Positions 1-7,977 of a stretch of 64,000 nucleotides of DNA are shown here, in pieces. The translations under genes and the position numbers were made by a program. Under the pieces are notes generated by a model that was not told where the DNA came from, did no database searches, and saw only the letters and a list, made by a program, of their open reading frames with translations. The stretch comes from Leifsonia soli (GTDB lineage: Bacteria; Actinomycetota; Actinomycetes; Actinomycetales; Microbacteriaceae): the NCBI RefSeq assembly GCF_013408745.1, contig NZ_JACCBJ010000001.1, forward strand, positions 3,782,001-3,846,000, in the 5' to 3' direction. Within the stretch, counting starts at the first letter, position 1, and each line of letters opens with the position of its first letter.

Positions 1-181
1 CGAGAGCCTGCGGGCGGGCGCCGAAGCGGGAGCCGGGGGGATGTGGCTGGGCGTCAACGAGGAGAACGCCCGAGCGCAGCGCTTCTACGGCAAGCACGGC
101 TTCGAGCGCGTCGGAGCCAAGCGCTTCCTGGTCGGCGACCGCTACGAGGACGACTGGGTGATGGAGCGGGCGCTTCCGTAG
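1..181 (+). CDS. GNAT family N-acetyltransferase, C-terminal part (5' end outside window)
   Basis: The reading frame enters from the left edge and stops at the TAG at 179-181, leaving about 59 residues. The visible part has the hallmark end of a GNAT fold: a beta strand 'MWLGVNEENARA', the acetyl-CoA-proximal 'AQRFYGKHGFERVG' helix-strand, and a closing strand ending 'DDWVMERALP'. GNAT enzymes transfer an acetyl group from acetyl-CoA to an amine; the substrate cannot be told from this fragment. The next gene is convergent, ending 16 bases away. Confidence 0.8.
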   Translation, partial: ESLRAGAEAGAGGMWLGVNEENARAQRFYGKHGFERVGAKRFLVGDRYEDDWVMERALP

Positions 182-197
182 GCCGAACGGTCGCCGG

Positions 198-1166
198 TCA
201 GCCCTCGGCGATCTTCAGCACGATCTTGCCGCGGGTGTGGCCGCTCTCGATGGCGTGGTGCGCCTCGGCGATCTGCTCGAGCGAGAAGATCTGGTCGACG
301 TGCACGCGCACATTCCCCGACTCCAGCAGGCGGGCGATGACCGCCAGGGTGCTGCCGTCCGGCGCGACCTTGTAGTCCGTGCCGCGCACGCCGGCGGCGG
401 CGACCTCTTCTGCGAACGTCGGCCAGCTCCCCGTCGGGACGTTGACGATGAGGCCGCCGGGACGCAGCACTGAGAGGGAGCGCGTCCCTGTCTGGTCGTG
501 CACGTTGCCGATCAGGTCGATCACCACATCGGCGTCGTGCACGACATCCTCGAACCGCGTCGTCGTGTAGTCGATCACCTCGGCAGCTCCGAGCGAACGC
601 AGCCACGACGCCTTCGACCCGGACGCGGTCGCGATGACGTGCGCTCCGAAGTACGAGGCGAACTGCACGGCGAAGTGGCCGACTCCACCGCTGCCCGCGT
701 GGACGAGCATCCGCTGGCCCTCGTGGGCCTTCGCGACCTCGACCACCATGCCCCACGCCGTCAGCGCGGCCAGGGGAGCGGCTGCCGCCTCGATGTGGCT
801 GAGGGTGGCCGGCTTGCGCACGACGCTCAGCGAGGGCACGGAGACGTATTCGGCGAAGCTGCCGCCCAGCCGTGGCACCATGACCATGCCGAAGACCTCG
901 TCGCCCGGACGGATGGGATGGGCGCTGTACGGCGATTCCACCACGACCCCGCTGAAGTCGTGCCCGAGGACGGCGGGGAACGAGCGGATGGCGCCGTAGA
1001 TCCCGCGCCCGGCTCGCGTCTTCGCGTCGATCGGATTCACGCTCGATGCGACCACCTTGACCAGGAACTCGGCGTTCACGCGGTCCGGGTAGTCGGTCTC
1101 ACCGATCCGGAGGGCCTCCGGGTCTCCCGCGGCGTCCAGAAGTGCGGCCCGCATGGTCTTCGGCAT
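198..1166 (-). CDS. NAD(P)H-dependent MDR oxidoreductase (quinone oxidoreductase-like)
   Basis: A 322-residue medium-chain dehydrogenase/reductase. The N-terminal GroES-like half carries 'VVASSVNPIDAKTRAG' and 'FPAVLGHDFSGVV'; the Rossmann half carries 'VHAGSGGVGHFAVQFA' with the glycine-rich NADPH motif. Catalytic-zinc cysteines of true alcohol dehydrogenases are not apparent, so a quinone oxidoreductase or enoyl reductase role is more likely. It starts MPKTMRAALLD after a GAGGGGATGACGA leader. It stands alone on the minus strand; the substrate is unknown. Confidence 0.88.
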   Translation of the reverse strand: MPKTMRAALLDAAGDPEALRIGETDYPDRVNAEFLVKVVASSVNPIDAKTRAGRGIYGAIRSFPAVLGHDFSGVVVESPYSAHPIRPGDEVFGMVMVPRLGGSFAEYVSVPSLSVVRKPATLSHIEAAAAPLAALTAWGMVVEVAKAHEGQRMLVHAGSGGVGHFAVQFASYFGAHVIATASGSKASWLRSLGAAEVIDYTTTRFEDVVHDADVVIDLIGNVHDQTGTRSLSVLRPGGLIVNVPTGSWPTFAEEVAAAGVRGTDYKVAPDGSTLAVIARLLESGNVRVHVDQIFSLEQIAEAHHAIESGHTRGKIVLKIAEG

Positions 1167-1387
1167 TCGTCATCCCCTCGTCGGTCTGCCGCTGCGTCGG
1201 CGCGGCGTCCCCTCAGTCAATCCTGCGCGTGCTTCGACGGTGTTACGGTCGGGTCACCAGATGTGAACACTCTGTTTCGGATACCCCCAGGCCGTTCTCA
1301 GCGCCGCGCCGGTTAGGATGCTGCGACCCGGGCTGCGATCTGGCCTGCGGGAGCGGAACGACGACGACCAGACCCGAGGAGCGACAG

Positions 1388-2155
1388 GTGCGACGACTGC
1401 TGCGGATCGCCCGGGAGCCGTTCGCCGTTCCGGTCCTCGCACGCGGCTGGCAGCGCGCCGTCCCCATCCTGCTCGGCATCGGAACCCTCTGCGTCCTGGG
1501 TGGGCTGACGGTCATCTGGGCGGCACGGCTGACCGTGCCGTACCCGGTCTACGTGAGCGAACTGGGCGCGAAGGGCGCGGCGACGTCCGGCGCCTTCGCC
1601 GTCGCTCTGCTGCTGATCGCCGGTGGCGGGTTCGCGATCGCCGTCGCCAGCGGCCACGTGCGGTCGTCGGCGCGGGTGCTCGACCGGTGGGCGCCGGCGA
1701 TGACGCTGGGGTTCGCCGCGGTGTGCTTCGTGCTCGCGTCGCAGGTCACCTGCACGGCCTACTGCCCCGTGCCGATCGTCGACCCGAAGTCGACCGTGCA
1801 GGATCTGGTGCACACGGTGTCCGCGGTGCTCGGTTTCGCCGCGGCCTGCTTCGCCATGCTGCAGGTGGGATTCAGCCGGAAGCTCCCGCGTCTGTCGCGT
1901 CTGTCGCGGCTCAGCTGCGGCGCGGTCGCGGCCATCACGATCGTGGGCGGACTGCTCGCCATCGTCCGGGTCGGCGCCGATGTCGGCGCGTGGCTCGAAC
2001 TGATCGGCACGACGGTCGCCGTCGCGTGGATCGCGGTCTACGCGGTGGCGCTGACCCGCATCCCCGTCGGGGTGGAGGACGCAGCGGACGCGGCGGACCT
2101 GGCGCCGTCGGCCGCGACGGGCACCGGCGTCGGCGCCGGAGCAGAGGTCGCCTGA
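1388..2155 (+). CDS. DUF998-like integral membrane protein
   Basis: A 255-residue protein with about six hydrophobic segments: residues near 20-40, 60-80, 100-115, 140-160, 180-200 and 205-225. The layout resembles the DUF998 family of six-helix membrane proteins of unknown function. The GTG start at 1388 is chosen because GAGGAG lies just ahead at about 1377-1382; the open frame extends upstream to 1142 without a good ribosome site. The C-terminal tail is Ala/Gly/Val-rich. Its last 118 bases overlap the end of the opposite-strand nuclease gene. No function is assigned. Confidence 0.7.
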   Translation: MRRLLRIAREPFAVPVLARGWQRAVPILLGIGTLCVLGGLTVIWAARLTVPYPVYVSELGAKGAATSGAFAVALLLIAGGGFAIAVASGHVRSSARVLDRWAPAMTLGFAAVCFVLASQVTCTAYCPVPIVDPKSTVQDLVHTVSAVLGFAAACFAMLQVGFSRKLPRLSRLSRLSCGAVAAITIVGGLLAIVRVGADVGAWLELIGTTVAVAWIAVYAVALTRIPVGVEDAADAADLAPSAATGTGVGAGAEVA

Positions 2156-2829
2156 CGCAGGACCTCGATGAGGTCGGCTGCGAGGGCGACCAGCTTCGCG
2201 ATCTCGGCATCGTCGCGGTCGACCCAGCGGCACTCCGGCTCGTCGCGGAGCGGGACGAAGCCGTCGTGCTGCTCCCACACGAAGAGCGTGCGCTCGGCCC
2301 CGAGCACGTACTGCTGCCACCAGATCTGACGGAGGTAGGGCCGGGGGATGCTGCGGAACGGCTTGTTCGTCGTCTTGATCTCGGCCAGCTCGATCCGGCC
2401 GCCGGTCCGGGCGATCAGGCCGTCCGGCGTGGCGAGATGGCGACGGTCGCGCTCGGCGTGGAACAGGAGGTCGGAGGGCTCGATGCCGTGCGTCGCAGCG
2501 ACCCACGCGGCGATCTCGGGTTCCCGGGAACGGCCGTGCTGCGTGAAGACGTTCCCGCTGAAGCCCGTGCCGTGGAGCTTGTCGTGGGCGGCGGCGCGGA
2601 TCGAGCGCGGGCTCGACAGCTTGGCGACGTCGGTGGCGGTGATGCCGCGGCTGCGCGCCCGCAGCCAGCCGACCCGGTCGCTGGAGCTGGCCACCACCCG
2701 GGCCAGGTGCCCCGTCTGGCCGGGCACGGCCGGGACCACCGGGACGGGAGCGGGTCGCGCCGGGCTCAGATCCGCGAGGACGCCCGGCCGGTACAGGTCG
2801 GCGGTGCGGTACGGAGCGGAGTCGAGCAC
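2038..2829 (-). CDS. YqaJ-like PD-(D/E)XK nuclease family protein
   Basis: A 263-residue protein from a GTG start at 2829. The middle holds the PD-(D/E)XK core seen in YqaJ/lambda-exonuclease-like enzymes: 'ATPDGLIA' (metal-binding Asp), 'ELAEIKTTNK' (E-x-K) and a downstream helix 'RQIWWQQYVLGA' with the conserved Gln. An upstream segment 'ITATDVAKL' matches the usual start of the domain. Family members degrade or resect DNA, often in phages with a recombinase; no recombinase or phage gene is near. The tail overlaps the convergent membrane-protein gene by 118 bases. The ATG at 2837 is out of frame, so GTG is the likely start. Confidence 0.78.
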   Translation of the reverse strand: MLDSAPYRTADLYRPGVLADLSPARPAPVPVVPAVPGQTGHLARVVASSSDRVGWLRARSRGITATDVAKLSSPRSIRAAAHDKLHGTGFSGNVFTQHGRSREPEIAAWVAATHGIEPSDLLFHAERDRRHLATPDGLIARTGGRIELAEIKTTNKPFRSIPRPYLRQIWWQQYVLGAERTLFVWEQHDGFVPLRDEPECRWVDRDDAEIAKLVALAADLIEVLRQATSAPAPTPVPVAADGARSAASAASSTPTGMRVSATA

Positions 2830-2864
2830 CTGTCCATTGTGCCGCGTCGGGCCGACGCTCGCTG

Positions 2865-3908
2865 TCACTCCACGCGCGTCGCCCCGAGTTGCCTCCGCGC
2901 TTCGTCGATCGTCGCCAGCGTGTCGACCGCCTCGGCGAGCGGATGGAGCGGGGACTCCGTCCGTCCCTCGGCGACGAACCGGGCGAGCGCAGCGGCCTCG
3001 TACGACATGCCGTCGCGGTGGGGGCGGCCGTACGGGTCGCGCCAGTGGGCGGCCAGGGTGCCGTCGCCGCGGAACACCCGCAGGCCGCTGGGGCCCCAGA
3101 ACGGGCTGTCCGTCTCGACACGGCCCGCGCTGCCGCTGATGGTCGCGAGCGACGGCGTTTCCGCCAGCAGGGTGGTGCTCAGCAGCGCCTGGCCGCCGCC
3201 GGCGGACGACAGCACCAGAGCGGCCTGCTCGTCCACCCCGGTCTCGGCGAGGGTGCCGGACGCGATGATCCCCGCGGGGGCGCCGAGTGCGAACGAGGCC
3301 CACGACACCGTGTACACGCCGAGGTCGAGCAGCGCCCCGCCCGCCAGAGCGGGATTCCACAGCCGGCTCGACGGATCGAATGCGGCCCGGCCGCCGAAGT
3401 CCGCTGTGACGACCCGGACGTCGCCGAGGGCGCCGTCCTCCAGCAGCTGACGCACGATGTCGGTCTGCGGCAGGTAGCGCGTCCACATCGCCTCCATCGC
3501 GAACACACCCGCCTCGCGTGCCGCCGCGACGATCCGTCCGGCCTGGCCGGCGGTGACGGCCATCGGCTTCTCGATCAGGACGTGCTTGCCCGCCGCGATC
3601 GCGAGCAGAGCGTGCTCGAGGTGCTCGCTGTGCGGTGTGGCGATGTAGACGACCTCGACGTCGGGATCGGCCACGAGCTCCTCGTACGAGCTGTACGACC
3701 GGTCGACACCGTGTGCGTCGGCGAACGCCTGCGCCCGCTCCGCCGAGCGCGACCCCGCGGCCACCACCCGCTGGCGGGTGTGCCGGTGCAGCGAGTCGGT
3801 GAAGTCGGCGGCGATCGCGCCGGGGCCGAGCACGCCCCACCGCAGCGGAGGGGCGTCGGCGGGATCGGGGTGCCGCGGCAGCGGAAGCGTTGACAGGGCG
3901 TCGGTCAT
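2865..3908 (-). CDS. Gfo/Idh/MocA family NAD(P)-dependent oxidoreductase
   Basis: A 347-residue sugar-type dehydrogenase. The N-terminal Rossmann domain has 'WGVLGPGAIAADF', then 'TPHSEHLEHALLAIAAGKHVLIEKP' split across residues about 90-115, where the EKP lysine is the family's catalytic base. The C-terminal alpha/beta domain contains 'GGALLDLGVYTVSW', with Asp kept and Tyr in place of the frequent His. It starts at ATG 3908 after GAGGAG. It is the last gene of a leftward operon with the ThuA-like protein and a second Gfo enzyme. Exact substrate unknown. Confidence 0.9.
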   Translation of the reverse strand: MTDALSTLPLPRHPDPADAPPLRWGVLGPGAIAADFTDSLHRHTRQRVVAAGSRSAERAQAFADAHGVDRSYSSYEELVADPDVEVVYIATPHSEHLEHALLAIAAGKHVLIEKPMAVTAGQAGRIVAAAREAGVFAMEAMWTRYLPQTDIVRQLLEDGALGDVRVVTADFGGRAAFDPSSRLWNPALAGGALLDLGVYTVSWASFALGAPAGIIASGTLAETGVDEQAALVLSSAGGGQALLSTTLLAETPSLATISGSAGRVETDSPFWGPSGLRVFRGDGTLAAHWRDPYGRPHRDGMSYEAAALARFVAEGRTESPLHPLAEAVDTLATIDEARRQLGATRVE

Positions 3909-3948
3909 GGTCGGGCTCCTCGTCTCGGTCGGTTCGGGGGTGCTCGGC

Positions 3949-4677
3949 CTAGACCGGCTGCGGGTTCGACACCTCGGGCGCCCGGCGTACCCCCGTCACC
4001 GGCGCCGCCCACCGCACGCCGTTGGCGAGCACGCGGCGCACCTGCGGATGGAAGTACACCGGGTACTCCTGGTCGCCGGGGCTGAAGTAGAAGATCTTGC
4101 CGCGACCGCGCGTGAAGGTCACGCCGGAGCGGAACACCTCCCCGCCGGTGAAGGAGCTGATGAACACCAGATCGTCGGGCGTGGGGATGTCGAAGAACTC
4201 CCCGTACATCTCCTGCGCGTCGATCACGATCGGCTGCTCGACGCCGGCGGCGATGGGATGCGTCGGGTTGACGTTCCAGACGAGCTCGCGCTCGCCGCCC
4301 TCGGGGTTGCGCCAGCGCAGGGAGCAGGTCGTCCCGAGCATCCGGATGAAGATCTTCGAGAAGTGGCCGGAGTGGAGGACGATGAGCCCCATCCCGCCGA
4401 GGACGTGCTGCCGGACGCGCTCCACGACCTCGTCCGAGACGCGGTCGTGCGCGATGTGGCCCCACCACAGCAGCACGTCGGTCTCCGCGAGCGCCTGCTC
4501 GCCGAGCCCGTGCTCGGGATCGTCGAGGGTGGCAGTGCGGACGGCGACCTCGTCGCCGAGCAGCTCCGACAACCCCTCCGCGATGGCCCCGTGGATGCCG
4601 TGCGGGTAGATCGCGGCGATCTCGGGCTGGGTCGCCTCATGGACGCCCTCGTTCCAGACGGTGACGCGCAGTGTCAT
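3949..4677 (-). CDS. ThuA-like domain protein (trehalose-utilisation type)
   Basis: A 242-residue protein of the ThuA/glutamine-amidotransferase-like fold. Motifs include '[11 protein letters not shown]' at the N-terminus, '[10 protein letters not shown]', '[11 protein letters not shown]' and '[16 protein letters not shown]'. ThuA works with a Gfo-type partner (ThuB) on 3-keto disaccharides in Sinorhizobium, and here it sits between two Gfo genes. Two in-frame ATGs exist: 4683 overlaps the upstream stop as ATGA but has AAGGAG only one base away, whereas 4677 has it eight bases away, so 4677 is preferred. Substrate is inference only. Confidence 0.82.
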   Translation of the reverse strand: MTLRVTVWNEGVHEATQPEIAAIYPHGIHGAIAEGLSELLGDEVAVRTATLDDPEHGLGEQALAETDVLLWWGHIAHDRVSDEVVERVRQHVLGGMGLIVLHSGHFSKIFIRMLGTTCSLRWRNPEGGERELVWNVNPTHPIAAGVEQPIVIDAQEMYGEFFDIPTPDDLVFISSFTGGEVFRSGVTFTRGRGKIFYFSPGDQEYPVYFHPQVRRVLANGVRWAAPVTGVRRAPEVSNPQPV

Positions 4678-4679
4678 GG

Positions 4680-5828
4680 TCATGCTCCTTTCGTCAGGGC
4701 GGTGTCGGCCGAGGCGGTCGCGGCGCCGGTCGCCGGAGCGAGCCGTACCTCCGCGCCGATGCGGGCCGACTCGTAGGCGGCGTCGATGACGCGCGCGCGG
4801 TCGAGGGCGAGCGAGCCGTCCCAGTTCGACCAGTTCGCCGGGTCGGCGACGTGCTCGAGGAAGGTCTCGACCACCGCCAGGTGACCGCGGCCGGGATCGG
4901 CGGTGACGCTGATGTCCTCGCTCTGCTCGCCGTCGCCGGTGAAGATGGTCAGCTCGCCGGACGGGGCGTAGTCGACGACGCGCAGGTCCGCGCCGCCTTC
5001 CGTGCCGTACAGCGTGATGCCGAACTCATCGCCGGCCGGACGGTACGCCGCCCAGCTGGTCTCGATGACGATCGAGCCGCCGCCCTCGAGCCGGAGGAGC
5101 AGGCTGGCCAGGTCCTCGACCTCGTACTCCGAGCCGACGTGCTGTTTGGAGGCGGCGGCGCCGCCCCGGCCGCGGACGCCGAGTTCGGAGTGGGTGACGG
5201 CCGAGACGGCGACGACGCGCGGCTCGCCGAACAGGTGGAGGGCGTAGTCGAGCACGTGCACGCCGATGTCGATCAGGGGGCCGCCGCCGGCCATCTCGCG
5301 GTTGGTGAACCAGCTTCCGAGCGCCGGGATGCCGGCTCGTCGCAGCCAGGTCGCGCGCGCGTGATACGGCCGGCCGATCTTGCCGTCGTCGATCGCGGCC
5401 TTGAGGGCCTCGATGTCTCCGCGGCGGCGGTGGTTGAACGCCACCTCCAGCACACGGCCGGCACGATGGGCCGCATCCACCATGGTCTGCGCCTCGGCCG
5501 CGGTGCGGGCGATCGGCTTCTCGCTGAGCACGTGGATGCCCGCGTCGAGCGCCCCGACGGCGATCGGCGCGTGCAGGAAGGTGGGGACGGCGACGCTGAC
5601 GACGTCGAGGTCGCCCTCGGCCACCAGGTCCTGCCAATCGCGGTGCAGGCGCGTGATGCCGTACTGCTCGCCGAGTTCGGCGCGCGGGCCGTCCTCCATT
5701 CCGGCGATGGCGACCAGCTCCACGCCGGGAAGGGCCGAGTAGGCCGCCATGTGCTGCTGTCCGGCCCAGCCGAGGCCGACCACTCCGGCGCGGAGGGGGC
5801 GGTCGAGGGGTTCGCTCTGGGTGCTCAC
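4680..5828 (-). CDS. Gfo/Idh/MocA family oxidoreductase
   Basis: A 382-residue dehydrogenase. It has the nucleotide-binding '[14 protein letters not shown]', '[20 protein letters not shown]', the catalytic 'VLSEKPIA' and a C-terminal '[14 protein letters not shown]' with the D-x-G-x-H pattern typical of sugar and inositol dehydrogenases. It begins at GTG 5828 with AAGGAG well placed upstream. It is the first gene of the leftward operon ending at 2865, preceded by the palindrome at 5847-5860. It probably oxidises or reduces a sugar hydroxyl; the substrate is not readable from sequence. Confidence 0.9.
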   Translation of the reverse strand: MSTQSEPLDRPLRAGVVGLGWAGQQHMAAYSALPGVELVAIAGMEDGPRAELGEQYGITRLHRDWQDLVAEGDLDVVSVAVPTFLHAPIAVGALDAGIHVLSEKPIARTAAEAQTMVDAAHRAGRVLEVAFNHRRRGDIEALKAAIDDGKIGRPYHARATWLRRAGIPALGSWFTNREMAGGGPLIDIGVHVLDYALHLFGEPRVVAVSAVTHSELGVRGRGGAAASKQHVGSEYEVEDLASLLLRLEGGGSIVIETSWAAYRPAGDEFGITLYGTEGGADLRVVDYAPSGELTIFTGDGEQSEDISVTADPGRGHLAVVETFLEHVADPANWSNWDGSLALDRARVIDAAYESARIGAEVRLAPATGAATASADTALTKGA

Positions 5829-5846
5829 GGCACTCCTTTCAGGGGT

Positions 5847-5860
5847 TCGAATCGATTCGA
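5847..5860. promoter_or_regulatory. 14-bp palindromic operator upstream of the Gfo-ThuA-Gfo operon
   Basis: TCGAATCGATTCGA is a perfect palindrome centred on CG, 18 bases ahead of the GTG at 5828. Such CG-centred palindromes are typical LacI-family operators. No LacI gene is adjacent; the nearest LacI-type genes here are at 35858 and 61561, so the regulator may lie elsewhere. The site falls between the ROK gene's stop and the operon start. Confidence 0.55.
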
Positions 5861-5895
5861 TGTTGTTGATGTGCGGTGGAGGTCCGCCGGTGGCG

Positions 5896-7086
5896 TCAGC
5901 GGAAGAGGGAGCGCGGTGTGCCCGCGTCGGGATCGAGCGCGCGCTGGATGACCATGATGGCCGCTCCGATCGCGCCGCCGGTCTCGCCGGAGCGCGACTG
6001 GGTGATGGTCAGATGCTGCGTCGCCAGCGGGGTGGACCGCTGGTAGACGACCTCGCGCATCCCGGCGAGGAGCTGCTCGCCGACGCGGGAGAGACTGCCG
6101 CCGACGACGATCATCGACGGGTTGAGCAGGTTGACGCACGTGGCGACGACCGCGCCCAGGTCGCGTCCGGCCTGGCGGATCGCGTTCTGGACGGCCGGGT
6201 TGCCGGTGCGCGCCAGGGCGACGACGTCGTCGCTGGTCTCCGCGGGCAGACCGGCCTCGGAGAGCGCCCGTGCGATCGCAGGACCGCTCACCAGCGACTC
6301 GAGGTCCGCATCCTGCTCTCCGTGGCTGGGGGTGTCGCTGCCGAACGGCACCCGGACGTGCCCGAGGTCGCCGGCCGATCCGAGCGCCCCACGCTGCAGG
6401 CGCCCGCCGCTGATGATCCCGGCACCGACGCCGGTGGCGACCTTGATGAACAGGAGGTCGGTCTCGTCCGGCCACATCAGGGCCTGCTCGCCCAGGGCGA
6501 GGAGGTTGACGTCGTTGTCGACGAGCACGGGCACGTCGAAGACGCGACGGATGTACGCGGGGATGTCGAAGCGGTCCCAGCCGGGCATGATGGGCGGGTT
6601 CACCGGCAGGCCCGTCGAGTGCTCGACCGGGCCGGGCACGCCGACGCCGACGCCGATCAGCTCCTCCGGCTGACGCCCGCTGGCCACATAGAGCTCGGAC
6701 GCCGTCTCCATCGCCCAGTCGAGCACCGGTTGCGGGCCGTCGGCGATGTCGAGCCGGCGTGACTCGCTCGCCGTGATGTTGCCGGCGAGATCGGCGAGGG
6801 CGACGACCCCGTGCGTCGCGCCGAGATCGATCGCGACGACCACGCGCGACTCCGGGTTGAACCGGATGCGCGACGGCGGCCGGCCGCCGGACGAGACGTC
6901 GTCGCCCGCCGGGGCGACGAGGCCCGCCGCGGTGAGGGTGTCGATCCGGGAGGCGATGGTCGACCGCGCCATCCCGGTCAGCTCGGCGAGCTGCGCGCGC
7001 GTCCGGGGGATGCCATCGCGCAGGATCGCCAGCAGCTCCGCGGCGTCTGCGGCGACGAGCACCGAGTCTCGCGCGCTGTCGGTCAT
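5896..7086 (-). CDS. ROK family transcriptional regulator
   Basis: A 396-residue protein with an N-terminal winged helix ('RAQLAELTGMARSTIASRID', residues about 30-60) and a C-terminal ROK sugar-binding domain ('VVVAIDLGATHGVVAL', 'VLVDNDVNLLALGE', 'ATGVGAGIISGG'). The CxCGxxGC zinc motif of ROK kinases is missing where 'HGEQDADLESLVSG' stands, and the usual E-x-GH is DLGH, so it probably binds rather than phosphorylates sugar. It is transcribed divergently from the isomerase operon starting at 7234 and most likely controls both arms of this sugar locus through the inverted repeat at 7120-7151. Confidence 0.9.
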   Translation of the reverse strand: MTDSARDSVLVAADAAELLAILRDGIPRTRAQLAELTGMARSTIASRIDTLTAAGLVAPAGDDVSSGGRPPSRIRFNPESRVVVAIDLGATHGVVALADLAGNITASESRRLDIADGPQPVLDWAMETASELYVASGRQPEELIGVGVGVPGPVEHSTGLPVNPPIMPGWDRFDIPAYIRRVFDVPVLVDNDVNLLALGEQALMWPDETDLLFIKVATGVGAGIISGGRLQRGALGSAGDLGHVRVPFGSDTPSHGEQDADLESLVSGPAIARALSEAGLPAETSDDVVALARTGNPAVQNAIRQAGRDLGAVVATCVNLLNPSMIVVGGSLSRVGEQLLAGMREVVYQRSTPLATQHLTITQSRSGETGGAIGAAIMVIQRALDPDAGTPRSLFR

Positions 7087-7119
7087 AGAGGGTATTGAAC
7101 CACAGTGCCGGTGGGCTGC

Positions 7120-7151
7120 TCAAAGGTCGTTTGCGATCGGTCGACTTTTGA
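7120..7151. promoter_or_regulatory. Inverted repeat, candidate ROK operator
   Basis: TCAAAGGTCG (7120-7129) and CGACTTTTGA (7142-7151) are inverted repeats matching at 9 of 10 positions with a 12-base spacer. They lie in the gap between the divergent ROK gene and the isomerase operon, directly upstream of the -35 box at 7152. The position suits a repressor or activator site for the neighbouring ROK protein. Confidence 0.55.
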
Positions 7152-7180
7152 TTGACATCCGGCAGAAGTGCGGCTTGAAT
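7152..7180 (+). promoter_or_regulatory. Sigma-70-type promoter of the isomerase/Gfo operon
   Basis: TTGACA (7152-7157), a 17-base spacer and TTGAAT (7175-7180) give a near-consensus promoter. Transcription would start near 7187, leaving a leader of roughly 47 bases before the GTG at 7234. Confidence 0.65.
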
Positions 7181-7233
7181 GGAGCCACGCCATCCGGCGC
7201 CCTTCCACTTCCATGAACTCGACGAGGAGAACA

Positions 7234-7977
7234 GTGTCGACGTCAAAAGTCTCCGTGCAGCTGTACACGGTCCGGGAGCTCCTGACCGAGGACACGGTCG
7301 GTACCCTCAAGCGGATCGCCGACATCGGGTTCACGCAGGTCGAGCCCTTCGCGTTCCTCACCTTCGGTGACGCGCTCCGCGAGGGGCTGGCCGAGGCCGG
7401 CCTGTCCGCTCCGACCACCCACCAGGGCTTCATCGGCGGCGACCTCGACGAGGTGTTCGGCGCCGCGAAGGAGCTGGGCGTCGAGACGGTGATCGATCCG
7501 TTCGTCGCACCGGAGCGCTGGCAGACCGCCGCCGACGTTGCGCAGATCGCCGAGCAGCTCAACGCCGCCGCCGAGGTCGCCGCACGCCACGGCGTGCGCG
7601 TCGGGTACCACAACCACGCGCACGAGCTCGAGAACAGGATCGAGGGTGTGACCGCGCTGGAGTTCTTCGCCGGCAAGCTCGCCCCGGAGGTCGTGCTCGA
7701 GGTCGACACCTACTGGGTGGCCGTCGGCGGCGTCGACCCCGTCGCGCTCCTCCCCACCCTCGGCGACCGTGTCGTCGCCCTCCACATCAAGGACGGCCCG
7801 GGCACCACCGAGACGAAGGACCAGGTCGCCGTCGGCCAGGGCTCGCTCCCGATCGAGCAGATCATCGCCGCCGCGCCCGACGCGCTCCGCGTCATCGAGC
7901 TCGACGACTCCCGCGGAGACCGCTTCCAGGCCGTCGCGGACAGCTTCGCCTTCCTGACCGCCAAGGGTCTCGCATGA
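7234..7977 (+). CDS. Sugar phosphate isomerase/epimerase (AP-endonuclease-2-like TIM barrel)
   Basis: A 247-residue xylose-isomerase-like TIM barrel. 'VSVQLYTVRELL' opens the barrel; metal-ligand regions appear at 'VGYHNHAHEL', 'VLEVDTYWVAVGG', 'ALHIKDG' and 'RVIELDDS'. Related enzymes in glycoside loci act as 3-keto-sugar lyases or epimerases. The GTG at 7234 has GAGGAG four to five bases ahead and is preferred over an ATG at 7213. The stop overlaps the next gene as ATGA, so the two are translationally coupled. Confidence 0.88.
   Translation: MSTSKVSVQLYTVRELLTEDTVGTLKRIADIGFTQVEPFAFLTFGDALREGLAEAGLSAPTTHQGFIGGDLDEVFGAAKELGVETVIDPFVAPERWQTAADVAQIAEQLNAAAEVAARHGVRVGYHNHAHELENRIEGVTALEFFAGKLAPEVVLEVDTYWVAVGGVDPVALLPTLGDRVVALHIKDGPGTTETKDQVAVGQGSLPIEQIIAAAPDALRVIELDDSRGDRFQAVADSFAFLTAKGLA

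Noticed and set aside
1313..3121. 600-residue open frame on the minus strand
   Set aside because: Arg/Pro/Ala-rich shadow of real genes in other frames, typical of high-GC DNA; the real products are the DUF998-like, YqaJ-like and Gfo proteins.
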